A stretch of DNA of 64,000 nucleotides from an uncultured Porphyromonadaceae bacterium (GTDB lineage: Bacteria; Bacteroidota; Bacteroidia; Bacteroidales; UBA11471), in contig UQOX01000008.1 in NCBI GenBank assembly GCA_900542765.1, positions 17,487 to 81,486 of the forward strand. Reading direction: 5' to 3'. The notes under the pieces are model-generated. The model worked only from the letters and a program-made list of their open reading frames with translations. It ran no database searches and was not told the DNA's origin. The stretch's first letter is position 1, and each line of letters opens with the position of its first letter. Shown here one piece after another: positions 6,758 to 16,149 of this stretch. The translations under genes were made by a program, and so were the position numbers.

Positions 6758-9700
6758 ATGAGATTTTTATTCTTCCAGACAGCCCCTCTGCGAAAACTGG
6801 TGTGGCTGGTCGCCATGTTGATAATCCCATTGGCCGGGTATGCCGATGATGCCCGCGATAAAGTGGTTACATTGCAACTCGACGGGGTTACGTTAAAACA
6901 ATTTTTTGATGAAGTTCGGACACAGACAAATGTCGATTTTATCTACACCCAGCAACAAGCCCGCTCGGTCGAGCCTATAACGATACATGTCACCGGGGAG
7001 ACCCTCGGGAAGGTCCTCGATCGCGTTTTTGCCGGTACGCGCATCGAATATACCATAAACGGGCAGATTGTTACCCTGCGTTATCGGCAGAATGTCGAAA
7101 TTTCGGTCTCTTCTTCCCAGTCGAACGAGGCGTCAAAAATTGCAATCACCGGCTTTGTCGTCGATGAGGAGGGCGAGCCGGTTGCCGGTGCCGCCGTGTG
7201 GGTCATGAATACCAAAATAGGCGTGATGACGTCGGCCGATGGCAGTTACACGGTTTCCGTGCCGGCCGACCAGCCCGATATTACCTTGCGGTTTACCTGC
7301 ATCGGCTTGGAAACCGTCGAGAAGAAATATACCGGAAATCCCCGCATCAATGTGAAGATGTTGTCTTCGGTCAATACTTTGCAGACGACCGAAGTGGTGG
7401 CGACCGGTATGTTTGTGCGTAAAGCCGAAAGTTTTACCGGTTCGGTATCGACTTTCAACCAAGACCAGCTCAAACGCATGGGTACACAGAATGTGCTGTC
7501 GAGTCTTAAAAATATCGACCCGTCGTTTGTGATTAACGAAAGTGTCGATTTCGGTAGCGACCCCAACCGCATGCCCGACATTCAGATGCGTGGCCAAAAC
7601 AATATCCCCGACCTGAAAGGGGAGTACCAGACGGCCCCCAACCAGCCCCTGTTTATCTTGGACGGTTTCGAGGCGACGATAGAGAAAGTCTATGACCTCG
7701 ACATGAATTTGGTGCAGAGTGTTACCTTGCTTAAAGATGCCGCCGCCAAAGCCATATACGGTTCCAAGGCAGCCAATGGCGTGGTTGTCATCGAGACGAT
7801 TCAGCCCGAGGCCGGCCGTTTGCGTGTGACTTACACTGGTTCGGTCGATGTCACGATACCCGACTTGACCTCATATAATCTCACCAACTCGGCCGAGAAG
7901 TTGCAGGCCGAGGTACTGGCCGGGAAATATACCGGGAACAGCGCTTATACGCAGGCGCAGTTGAATGAGGGGTACAACGCCCTCTATCACGAAGTGCAAA
8001 GGGGAGTCAACACCTACTGGATGTCACAACCCCTGCGCACCGGCATTGGCAACAAGCACACGGCCTACCTCGACGGTGGTAGCGATGACATGCGCTATGC
8101 CGCCAGCTTGGGCTACAATCACATCGCCGGTGTGATGAAAGGCTCCGACCGTCGCACGATTTCGGGAAACATCACTCTGTCATACCGTTACAAGACGTTG
8201 AGTTTCCGCAACCAGTTGTCTATCGACGACAACAACGCCACCAACTCTCCTTACGGCGATTTCTCCGATTATTCCAAGATGAATCCCTACTGGCGAATGT
8301 ACCGCGAAGACGGCACGTTGATAAAGCAGTACGACATAGATGCCTATAATCCCTTGTATAATGCCGGGCTGAACAGCAAAGACGAATCGCGTTATACGAC
8401 GATTACCGAGAATTTCTATGCCGAGTGGGAAGCCATAAAGAATTTGCGTTTCAGAGTACGTTTCGGCTTGACCAAGCAGAACAACAGTTCCGATGTCTTC
8501 AAGCCGGCGTCACACACCGACTATGCACTCATATCGCCCAGCTCGTCGGAGTACCTGCAACGGGGAGAATATGCCCAGACCAACGGAAACTCACTCTCTT
8601 TAAGTTCCGACATCAGCGTCGCATACGCCCTGGAACGGGGCAAACACCTGCTCTATTCCAACCTCGCCTATACGATAGAAGAGAGCACGACCGAGAGCGT
8701 GTCGTTGAGCGCTGTGGGATTCCCCTCCGACAAAATGGACTATATCTCTTTCGGAAATGCTTATCCTACCGGTGGAAAACCCGGCGGTAACGAAAGTACC
8801 ACCCGCAGTTTGGGCGTTGTGCTTTCGCTCAACTACTCCTATGACAACCGCTATTTGTTGGACGCCTCTTACCGCCTCAACGGTTCTTCCCAGTTCGGTG
8901 CCAAAGAGCGGTGGGGACACTTCTGGTCGGCCGGTATCGGTTGGAACCTCCACCAAGAAGCCTTCTTGAAAGATGTCGACTGGCTCGATTTCTGGAAGAT
9001 ACGCGCTTCGATGGGTTACACCGGTTCGCAGAATTTCAGTGCCTATCAGGCCATTGCCACCTATGAATATATAACCGACAAGACCTACAATGGTGACATA
9101 GGTGCCATACTGAAAGGGTTGGCCAACGACGGGTTGAGATGGCAGCAGCAATATGACCGAAACATCGGTGTCGATTTTGCCATATTGGGCAACCTCTCGT
9201 TGCGTACCGATTTGTACTGGGCCACGACGACCAATCTGCTTACCGACATATCGCTGGCTCCTTCGGCCGGATTCTCCACCTACAAGGAGAACATGGGCGA
9301 GACCATCAACAAAGGTATAGAGGTGGGGCTCAATTATCGGGTATTCTCGCACAAGGCGTCGCGGAGTTATGTCAATGTGTTTGTAAATCTCGCCCACAAC
9401 AAAAATCACATATCGAAGATTTCAGATGCCTTGAAAGAGGTGAACGACCAGCAAGATGCCGATAAGAATGCCAACGACTCTTCCGAGGAGGCCAAAGCCA
9501 AGATGCGGACCCCCTCGACCCGTTTTGAGGAAGGGCAGAGCCTCACCGCCATTTGGGCCGTCCGTTCGGCCGGAATCGACCCCATCACCGGTAAAGAGGT
9601 CTTTATCAAGAAAGACGGTACGACGACCTATGAGTGGAGCACCGACGACCAGGTCGTGTGTGGAGACACCCAACCCAAGGTGAACGGAAACATCGGTGCG

Positions 9701-10129
9701 AGTGCTTCGTGCTATGGCTTTGAAATCAACCTTACGTTTACCTATAAACTGGGCGGGCAGACCTACAACAGTACCCTGGTCGATAAAGTGGAGAACGTCG
9801 ATGTGCTGAACTGGAACGTCGACAAGCGCGTGTTGACCGACCGCTGGAATACCCCCGGCGTGCCGGCCAAATTCAAGAGCATCGCCGATGTCTCCACCAC
9901 AAAACCCACTTCTCGTTTTGTCGAAGACTACAACGAGTTGATGTTGTCGGCCGTGAGTGTGGGTTATGACTTCTCGTCGTTGAAATTCGTGCGTCGCAGT
10001 TTCCTGGAATATCTCAAACTGACGTTCAACATGAACGATGTCTTTTGGCTCAGTACGGTGAAGAAAGAACAAGGACTTTCTTATCCCCGTGCCCGTGTAT
10101 TGTCTTTCTCTTTACAAGCCCGTTTTTAA
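6758..10129 (+). CDS. SusC-like TonB-dependent outer-membrane transporter with STN domain
   Basis: Outer-membrane importer powered by TonB. The 1123-residue protein has a signal peptide (cleavage near 30), an N-terminal STN domain (about 37-110) that in such systems contacts FecR, a carboxypeptidase-regulatory-like beta sandwich (about 128-205), a plug domain (about 210-350) and a 22-strand-type barrel ending in the aromatic SFSLQARF. The plug has the SusC-type segment LKDAAAKAIYGSKAANG. SusD follows after 11 bases. The STN domain together with the sigma/FecR pair implies induction by the transported ligand itself. The substrate cannot be read from the sequence; the absence of glycoside hydrolases nearby argues against a simple glycan locus. 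Confidence 0.95.
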   Translation: MRFLFFQTAPLRKLVWLVAMLIIPLAGYADDARDKVVTLQLDGVTLKQFFDEVRTQTNVDFIYTQQQARSVEPITIHVTGETLGKVLDRVFAGTRIEYTINGQIVTLRYRQNVEISVSSSQSNEASKIAITGFVVDEEGEPVAGAAVWVMNTKIGVMTSADGSYTVSVPADQPDITLRFTCIGLETVEKKYTGNPRINVKMLSSVNTLQTTEVVATGMFVRKAESFTGSVSTFNQDQLKRMGTQNVLSSLKNIDPSFVINESVDFGSDPNRMPDIQMRGQNNIPDLKGEYQTAPNQPLFILDGFEATIEKVYDLDMNLVQSVTLLKDAAAKAIYGSKAANGVVVIETIQPEAGRLRVTYTGSVDVTIPDLTSYNLTNSAEKLQAEVLAGKYTGNSAYTQAQLNEGYNALYHEVQRGVNTYWMSQPLRTGIGNKHTAYLDGGSDDMRYAASLGYNHIAGVMKGSDRRTISGNITLSYRYKTLSFRNQLSIDDNNATNSPYGDFSDYSKMNPYWRMYREDGTLIKQYDIDAYNPLYNAGLNSKDESRYTTITENFYAEWEAIKNLRFRVRFGLTKQNNSSDVFKPASHTDYALISPSSSEYLQRGEYAQTNGNSLSLSSDISVAYALERGKHLLYSNLAYTIEESTTESVSLSAVGFPSDKMDYISFGNAYPTGGKPGGNESTTRSLGVVLSLNYSYDNRYLLDASYRLNGSSQFGAKERWGHFWSAGIGWNLHQEAFLKDVDWLDFWKIRASMGYTGSQNFSAYQAIATYEYITDKTYNGDIGAILKGLANDGLRWQQQYDRNIGVDFAILGNLSLRTDLYWATTTNLLTDISLAPSAGFSTYKENMGETINKGIEVGLNYRVFSHKASRSYVNVFVNLAHNKNHISKISDALKEVNDQQDADKNANDSSEEAKAKMRTPSTRFEEGQSLTAIWAVRSAGIDPITGKEVFIKKDGTTTYEWSTDDQVVCGDTQPKVNGNIGASASCYGFEINLTFTYKLGGQTYNSTLVDKVENVDVLNWNVDKRVLTDRWNTPGVPAKFKSIADVSTTKPTSRFVEDYNELMLSAVSVGYDFSSLKFVRRSFLEYLKLTFNMNDVFWLSTVKKEQGLSYPRARVLSFSLQARF

Positions 10130-10140
10130 TTAGGAATAGT

Positions 10141-11610
10141 ATGAAACACATTTTGATATATATTGCAGCATTAGTGGGTGTGACGGGGATAACCTCTTGC
10201 AACGACTGGTTGGACGTTAGCCCCCGGACCGAAATCAAGGCCGATGACAATTTTGAGAGTGAGCAAGGTTTCAAAGATGCCCTTACCGGCGTCTATTTGC
10301 TCATGACCGGTACCAATGTCTATGGCAAAGAGTTTACATATGGCATGGCCGACGTGTTGGCCCAGTATTATACCGGCATTACACAGACGAGCCACTCTTA
10401 CTACAACGAGGCGAAATATGCTTATGACGAGTCGGCTTGCGAAACGCGCATCAATTCGATGTGGAGCAGTGCCTACAACGTGATTGCCAATATCAATGAA
10501 TTGATTTCGTTCATCGACAAGGCCGACCCCACGATGTTTACCGGACGCAACTATCATCTCATTCGCGGCGAAGCCCACGGATTGAGAGCCATGTTGCATT
10601 TCGATATTCTGCGCTTCTTTGCCCCCTCTTACAAAGCCGGCGCACAGACCAAGGCCATACCTTATGTCACCGTTCCCGGGAAAGATGTCACACCGCTTTC
10701 TACTGTGGAGCAGGTGTTGAATAGTGCACTGGACGATTTGGCCATAGCCGAAGCCGAGTTGTCGGTCGACCCCGTCATCGATGCTTCCGTGGTCTATGAT
10801 ACCGACGACGAGACCTACCAGCGCGACCGCACGTTCAAGTTCAATTACTATGCCGTGAAACAGTTGCAGGCTCGCATCTACCTTTATATGGGAAATTACA
10901 CCGAGGCTTACAATGCCGCAGAAAAGGTTATCGAACAGACCGCTTTTACATGGGTGCCCGAGGCCGAAATATCGACCAACGATGCCGCCCAGAAGAATTA
11001 TGTCTTTTCCGAGGAACTTGTCTTCTGCCTGTATGAAAGCGATTTGCGCGACCTGTATACGGCATCGTTTACCTCTACATCGGGGCTTTACATGACCGAG
11101 GATAGCTATGAGGCGCTCTACGAAATGAGTACCTATGGTGCGTATGCCGATTATCGTTATACCTACCAGACCGAGGCTCTTTCCGAGATTCGTGTCTGCT
11201 CGAAGCTGAAACAACCCGAGACCGGAAATACCCTTTACCATTTCCGTTTGCCCCTGATGCGCATCAGCGAAGCCTATTACATTGCCGCCGAGTCGCTCTT
11301 GCAGCGCGACGAGGACGTCGCATCGGCAGCTAATCTGCTCAATACCGTACGTCAGCATCGCGGCCTTACCGTCAACCTCGAAGCGTCGATGTTCACCGTC
11401 GATGAGATGCAGAACGAGATTTACAAGGAATATGCCAAGGAGTTTTGTTGCGAAGGGCAACTCTTCTTCTATTTCAAACGCAGAAACATGCCGCAAATAC
11501 CCGTCACGACGGCTGTCGGTTCGAATGTGGTGACGACCTATGTGACCCCCGATTATGTATTGCCGATGCCCGATGATGAGATAGAATATGGCGATAGAAA
11601 CAATGAATAA
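10141..11610 (+). CDS. SusD/RagB-like surface lipoprotein
   Basis: Surface-exposed lid that binds substrate and delivers it to SusC. I chose the ATG at 10141, giving 489 residues, because it yields a clean lipoprotein signal ending ITSC before NDWLDVSPRTEIK, the usual SusD N-terminus. The upstream in-frame start at 10045 would sit inside the susC gene. Tetratricopeptide-like helices and the RagB/SusD C-terminal region (about 320-489, with FRLPLMRISEAYYIAAES) are recognisable. The stop codon overlaps or abuts the next gene's possible starts, consistent with one operon. Confidence 0.95.
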   Translation: MKHILIYIAALVGVTGITSCNDWLDVSPRTEIKADDNFESEQGFKDALTGVYLLMTGTNVYGKEFTYGMADVLAQYYTGITQTSHSYYNEAKYAYDESACETRINSMWSSAYNVIANINELISFIDKADPTMFTGRNYHLIRGEAHGLRAMLHFDILRFFAPSYKAGAQTKAIPYVTVPGKDVTPLSTVEQVLNSALDDLAIAEAELSVDPVIDASVVYDTDDETYQRDRTFKFNYYAVKQLQARIYLYMGNYTEAYNAAEKVIEQTAFTWVPEAEISTNDAAQKNYVFSEELVFCLYESDLRDLYTASFTSTSGLYMTEDSYEALYEMSTYGAYADYRYTYQTEALSEIRVCSKLKQPETGNTLYHFRLPLMRISEAYYIAAESLLQRDEDVASAANLLNTVRQHRGLTVNLEASMFTVDEMQNEIYKEYAKEFCCEGQLFFYFKRRNMPQIPVTTAVGSNVVTTYVTPDYVLPMPDDEIEYGDRNNE

Positions 11611-11623
11611 AAAAACAATCCGT

Positions 11624-12379
11624 ATGAAAAATTTATATCGTTTGCCCATAATTTCTTCCCTCGTATTCCTTTGCGCCTGCCAGCAAAACGAGGTGATGGA
11701 TTTCAGCATATCCGACCGGATATATTTCAATGAGACGACCTCTACGGGAGCGACCGAAGTGAAAATCTCTGCGAAGAACTACTCTTTTGCTTTGCAAAAC
11801 TCTTCCTTGATGGAAGATACCTTAAAACTCAAAACCAAGCTCATGGGCTATTTGTCCGAGCGTGACAGGGTATTCAGGGCCGAGGTCCTTGCCGATTCGA
11901 CAACGGCCGTAGAGGGGTTTCATTATAATTTGCTCGATGGCGTGTTGAAGGCCGGCCAGTACGAGTCTTACCTGCCGGTGGTCCTGTATCGCACGGCCGA
12001 CACGCAGGAGGCCCCTGTGACCCTCCATATCCGCCTCATCGCCACCGAAGATTTGGAGCCCGGCCACCCCGAAGACATTTACTTTACTCTCAGCTGGGGC
12101 GACATCTTGATGAAGCCAGAGCACTGGCCCGAATATTTCTTCGGTACTTATAGCGTAAACAAGTATCGTTTTGCCATCGATGTCACCGGCCATACCGATT
12201 GGCCGCAGGCCGAGCGCGTGACGTCGGGCAAGCAGGAGGGCATTTACACCATTACCGAGATACAGCGGGAAGCCGATAAACTCAACGATGCCTACGAGGA
12301 GTATCGTAAGACCAACGGGCCGATTTATGAAGACGATAATGCCGACCCCAAAATAGAAATCTATTTCGGTTCAAATTAG
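11624..12379 (+). CDS. DUF4843-like surface lipoprotein, auxiliary to SusC/SusD
   Basis: About 251 residues from the ATG at 11624, which gives a lipoprotein signal ending LCAC (Cys19). Earlier in-frame starts at 11603 and 11588 would overlap the susD stop and place extra charged residues before the signal. The body (ISDRIYFNETTSTG then a VEGFHYNL segment) matches my recollection of DUF4843 proteins, which in Bacteroidota sit immediately after SusD. Its role is inferred to be an accessory surface subunit of the import complex. No catalytic motif is visible. Confidence 0.75.
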   Translation: MKNLYRLPIISSLVFLCACQQNEVMDFSISDRIYFNETTSTGATEVKISAKNYSFALQNSSLMEDTLKLKTKLMGYLSERDRVFRAEVLADSTTAVEGFHYNLLDGVLKAGQYESYLPVVLYRTADTQEAPVTLHIRLIATEDLEPGHPEDIYFTLSWGDILMKPEHWPEYFFGTYSVNKYRFAIDVTGHTDWPQAERVTSGKQEGIYTITEIQREADKLNDAYEEYRKTNGPIYEDDNADPKIEIYFGSN

Positions 12380-12396
12380 AGTAGAGGAGGTAGACA

Positions 12397-14034
12397 ATGA
12401 AAAAATCGATAACGATAGCAATGCTGTTTGCCGTGGCTTGCCTTGTAACGGCTTGTTACAACGATAAGGGCAATTATGACTATGTGGCCTTGAATGAAAT
12501 CTCGGTCGATACGGTCGGCGTGCAGACAACCTACACCTGCGAACAGTACGACTCCATTCACATCGTACCCGTGTTGCAATTCTCCAACGGCGAAATACCC
12601 GAGAGCCGGCTCGCCTACAAATGGGTCCTTTATATCGATAATTTTTCGGCCTCAGAGGCAGAGATGGAGCTCTTGTCGACCGAGAAAGAGTTGCACATGC
12701 AAGTGACGCAGCAGTCCCGCACCGAGAATTATGCCATCATATATTATGTCACCAACCTCGACGACAATACCGTGTGGCAACAGAAATATACGCTCATCGT
12801 GCAGCCCAGTATCGTCTCGGGCATCGTGGCCCTGCATACCCTCAACGGGGAGACCGATTTCGATTACATAGCCACGACAAATGCCGTTCCCGATGTCGTC
12901 GAAAACAAGTGGTTGCGGAATATGCTGTATGCCACCAATGGGAGAGGACTCAGCGGGAACCCTGTCTCCATTTCCACGGTGCGCCAGTCGGGACAATCGG
13001 GGTCGAGCCTCAATTACGTCTATGTGGCCACCGACGAGGAGATGGTACAACTCTCGGGAAAAGATTTCTCCATGATATGCGATGTGAATGAGCTCTTCTA
13101 CCAACGTCCCGAGGTGCTGAAACCTTACCGGGTGATGCGCTATGGCCAGATAGCCCACACGACGGTGATGATAAACGGCGACCAAGTGCACAACATCAAC
13201 AACCAGTCGTCGCAATACTGGAACAATACCTTCTCCGACGCTCTCCGCACGGAGTCGTCGCTGGGCGAAGTTTCGGTTGCACCTTTTATTTACATGCCCG
13301 ACAGTTATAGCACCGGGAACATCGCCATCTTTTATGATACCAAAGGGAAGCGGTTCGTCCGCCTGCCATATTCGACCGTGGAATCGGCCAAGTTGGCTCC
13401 ATTCGTTTCCCAAGTGTCGACGGCATTCGACGTCAATAACATCGACAAAGACCTCATTTGGTTCGGTATCGGGTACAATGCCCACGGCTTTGCCTTGATG
13501 ACCGATTATACGTTGTATCGGGCCAATTTCAATACCGATGAGATTATATACAATCCCGACGGGTCGAGCGAGGTAAACGAAGGAATCAACGACTTGGCGG
13601 TGAGAATATACGACCTGAGCGGTCAGCCGGAGATACAGAATGCCAAGTTTTTCGACTGCGGTGAGTTTGCCACCCTCTTCATGTATGCCACCGAGCGCGA
13701 CATCTATGTCACCTCGATACGTGGCACGACATTGCAAACGAAAAAAATCAACAACGATTTCCCGGCCGATGAGAAAATTACCGCGCTGATGATATATAAC
13801 CAGAATGTCAATCAGATGAGCGAGCTATCCTCCGTCACGGGCAATTATCTCTACGTCGCCACATGGAACGGCACCGAAGGCAAGATTTATGAGTTTGCCA
13901 TAGCCCGTAACACTTGCGAGATGAACAATACCCAAGGCGAAGACAAAAAAGCTCCCCTCAATGTCTTTGAGGGCATGGGCAAGGTCGTCGACATGGCAGT
14001 CAAAGTGCAAGGCTGGGGCGACGATACCTTGTAA
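12397..14034 (+). CDS. PKD-like family surface lipoprotein, auxiliary to SusC/SusD
   Basis: A 545-residue lipoprotein with a signal ending VTAC (Cys20) followed by YNDKGNYDYVALNEISVD, the usual opening of PKD-like lipoproteins in SusCD loci. An Ig/PKD-like region (about 35-130) is followed by a large part (about 135-545) with repeated beta-strand patterns that could form a propeller-like fold. It lies 17 bases after the DUF4843-like gene. The SusC-SusD-DUF4843-PKD order resembles the B. thetaiotaomicron BT2261-BT2264 complex, for which bound peptide was reported; this comparison is from memory. No enzymatic motif was seen. Confidence 0.72.
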   Translation: MKKSITIAMLFAVACLVTACYNDKGNYDYVALNEISVDTVGVQTTYTCEQYDSIHIVPVLQFSNGEIPESRLAYKWVLYIDNFSASEAEMELLSTEKELHMQVTQQSRTENYAIIYYVTNLDDNTVWQQKYTLIVQPSIVSGIVALHTLNGETDFDYIATTNAVPDVVENKWLRNMLYATNGRGLSGNPVSISTVRQSGQSGSSLNYVYVATDEEMVQLSGKDFSMICDVNELFYQRPEVLKPYRVMRYGQIAHTTVMINGDQVHNINNQSSQYWNNTFSDALRTESSLGEVSVAPFIYMPDSYSTGNIAIFYDTKGKRFVRLPYSTVESAKLAPFVSQVSTAFDVNNIDKDLIWFGIGYNAHGFALMTDYTLYRANFNTDEIIYNPDGSSEVNEGINDLAVRIYDLSGQPEIQNAKFFDCGEFATLFMYATERDIYVTSIRGTTLQTKKINNDFPADEKITALMIYNQNVNQMSELSSVTGNYLYVATWNGTEGKIYEFAIARNTCEMNNTQGEDKKAPLNVFEGMGKVVDMAVKVQGWGDDTL

Positions 14035-14084
14035 TCCCCCCAAAGCCAAGGAACCGAATATTAAACCATAAACAGAACTCAAAA

Positions 14085-16103
14085 ATGAAGAACTTATTTA
14101 ATATCGCGCTTCTTTCCCTCTGCGTTTATGCCATACCCGCGCAGGCCGGAGAAGTCCGTAAAAATTGGGAGCCTATCGATGGTGAATTCCGTGTCGGGAA
14201 AAAGACCACGACGATATATCGTCCCGAAAACACTCCCCTGCAAGGCGAAGAAAATATCCGCGGCGCGGTCTACTTCTGGCAAGACTACGCATGGCGGGGT
14301 GAAGACCTCACGTTGGTGAAGACCGACACGGGCTGGGTGAGCACGGTATCGGTGCCCAAGAATGCCGCCTTGGTGGTGTATAAGTATGCCGCCGGCAACA
14401 AGAGCGACAACGGCGGAAAGAACATGTATGCCTATTTCACGACCGATAAAAAAGGCCGGCGTATTCCCTCGTCATATACCGGGTGGGCATTGCTGCGGAA
14501 CAAAAACACGCAAGGCTATGCTGTGCCTCATCTGATGAAAGACTCTACCGATATGTGGATTGATGATGAGGTGCTCCGTTTTTGGCTCAATCAAGAGGTC
14601 GCCAATAATCCGCAAGAGCGGAAAAACATCTTCACCTATGCCATCGAGATGATGTCCCGAAATGGAGCAGACGCCTCGAAGGCCCGTATCCGTCAAGAAA
14701 TTGATTACATCAGAGACCTCGATGCCCGGGAAAAACTCCCCGAGATATATCTCTATCGTTGTCGCACGGCTGCCGAGAAGATGCTTCACGACAAAGCCTT
14801 GACGCAGGAATTGGATACGGAAATCCTGAAACGTTTCCCTGCCGGTATATTGGCCCGTGACAAGGAAATCATGCGCATATATGCCATAAAAGACATGGCA
14901 CAGATGGAAATAGAGCTCGACAAGTTCTTGAAACGCTTCCCGGCCAAAAAGTTCCTCGGAATAGAAACCGAAGTCACAAATCATTATTACGGACACTTGT
15001 TCCGCGCAGTCGTATATACCCATGTCATAGAATACAAGAACTATGACAAGATGTATAAGTATCTGCACGATGTACCGGTAGGAATGTTGGTTACATTCTA
15101 TTGGCACTTGGTGCAAATACCATATAACCAGAAACAAATGACTTCGGCCGAGTTGTTGCCTCATGCCCGTGCGCTCGTAGAGGAGATGATTTCCCGTCCG
15201 CGTTACGGATATGTGGCCGGATATACTCCGGTTGAATGGAAGCAAGAATTGTATAGCACCCGGAAAGATGCCTATCTCGTATATGCCAAAATCCTCTTCG
15301 AGAATCAACTCACCGATGAGGCTTATGCTCTTGCACGGCAACTGTTGCCTTATTATGGCGTGAAGAGCGCCGACTTCAATGATTTCTATGTGACGATGCT
15401 CGATGCTGTCGGCCGGCACGACAGCATAGTCTCTTTTATCGAAAACGGAGTGAGAGAGAATGCCGCATCTCCTGCCATGCTCCAACGGCTGAAAGCCGAT
15501 TATGCGGCCAAGAACGGTTCGGAAAAAGGCTTTGCCTCGTATGTCGACGATTTGAAGTCCGACGAAGTGCAGAAAGCCCTCAAAGCCCGTGTCATGAAAG
15601 ACATGTGCAACGAGCCGATATCCTTGTATGAGGTTGAGGCTCTCGAAGGCCATCGCATCGACATGGCCGACCTGAAAGGGAAAATCATCGTGCTCGACTT
15701 TTGGGCCACTTGGTGCGGCCCCTGCAAAGCGGCCATGCCGGGCATGCAGATGGCTGTCGACAAATACAAAGACGACGACAGTGTGCGATTCTTCTTTGTT
15801 TCCACACAAGAATTTGATCCCAATTTCAAGGAGAAGATACAAAACTTTATAAAAGAAAAAGGATTCGATTTCCAAGTCGTTTTCGATGAACCCAATCCCC
15901 AACATGACGGTAAACGGGATTTCATTTATGAGACCTATGCCAAGAAATTCCATTTCTCGGGAATCCCGCAAAAGATGATTATCGACGGTAACGGCAATTT
16001 GCGTTGGCGTTCCGTCGGGTATTACGGCAGCCCCTCGGCTCTTGCCGACGAGATAAGTTTCATTATCGAATACCTCAAAAACGAAGCCCGATACGAAAAC
16101 TAA
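14085..16103 (+). CDS. secreted TlpA-like thiol-disulfide oxidoreductase with large N-terminal region
   Basis: The 672-residue protein has a signal peptide (cleaved near AQAG, residue 22), a long N-terminal part (about 25-510) of a beta-rich then helical, TPR-like character, and a C-terminal thioredoxin-fold domain (about 515-672) with the redox motif WCGPC at 543-547 after VLDFWAT. A cis-proline-type segment, FSGIPQKMIID, is also present. The expected activity is thiol-disulfide exchange in the cell envelope. Such TlpA/AhpC-TSA proteins commonly follow SusCD modules of the FecI/FecR type. Its partner is unknown. Confidence 0.85.
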   Translation: MKNLFNIALLSLCVYAIPAQAGEVRKNWEPIDGEFRVGKKTTTIYRPENTPLQGEENIRGAVYFWQDYAWRGEDLTLVKTDTGWVSTVSVPKNAALVVYKYAAGNKSDNGGKNMYAYFTTDKKGRRIPSSYTGWALLRNKNTQGYAVPHLMKDSTDMWIDDEVLRFWLNQEVANNPQERKNIFTYAIEMMSRNGADASKARIRQEIDYIRDLDAREKLPEIYLYRCRTAAEKMLHDKALTQELDTEILKRFPAGILARDKEIMRIYAIKDMAQMEIELDKFLKRFPAKKFLGIETEVTNHYYGHLFRAVVYTHVIEYKNYDKMYKYLHDVPVGMLVTFYWHLVQIPYNQKQMTSAELLPHARALVEEMISRPRYGYVAGYTPVEWKQELYSTRKDAYLVYAKILFENQLTDEAYALARQLLPYYGVKSADFNDFYVTMLDAVGRHDSIVSFIENGVRENAASPAMLQRLKADYAAKNGSEKGFASYVDDLKSDEVQKALKARVMKDMCNEPISLYEVEALEGHRIDMADLKGKIIVLDFWATWCGPCKAAMPGMQMAVDKYKDDDSVRFFFVSTQEFDPNFKEKIQNFIKEKGFDFQVVFDEPNPQHDGKRDFIYETYAKKFHFSGIPQKMIIDGNGNLRWRSVGYYGSPSALADEISFIIEYLKNEARYEN

Positions 16104-16149
16104 CAGAACCAACTAACACTTTATTTATTCATCTTTAAAAACAAACGCT

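Noticed and set aside
10171..11730. A 519-codon minus-strand frame opposite susD.
   Set aside because: It is a shadow of a textbook SusD gene created by codon bias.
14472..16112. A 546-codon open frame on the minus strand opposite the TlpA-like gene.
   Set aside because: It is antisense to a gene with a clear WCGPC domain and signal peptide; the minus product has no motif.
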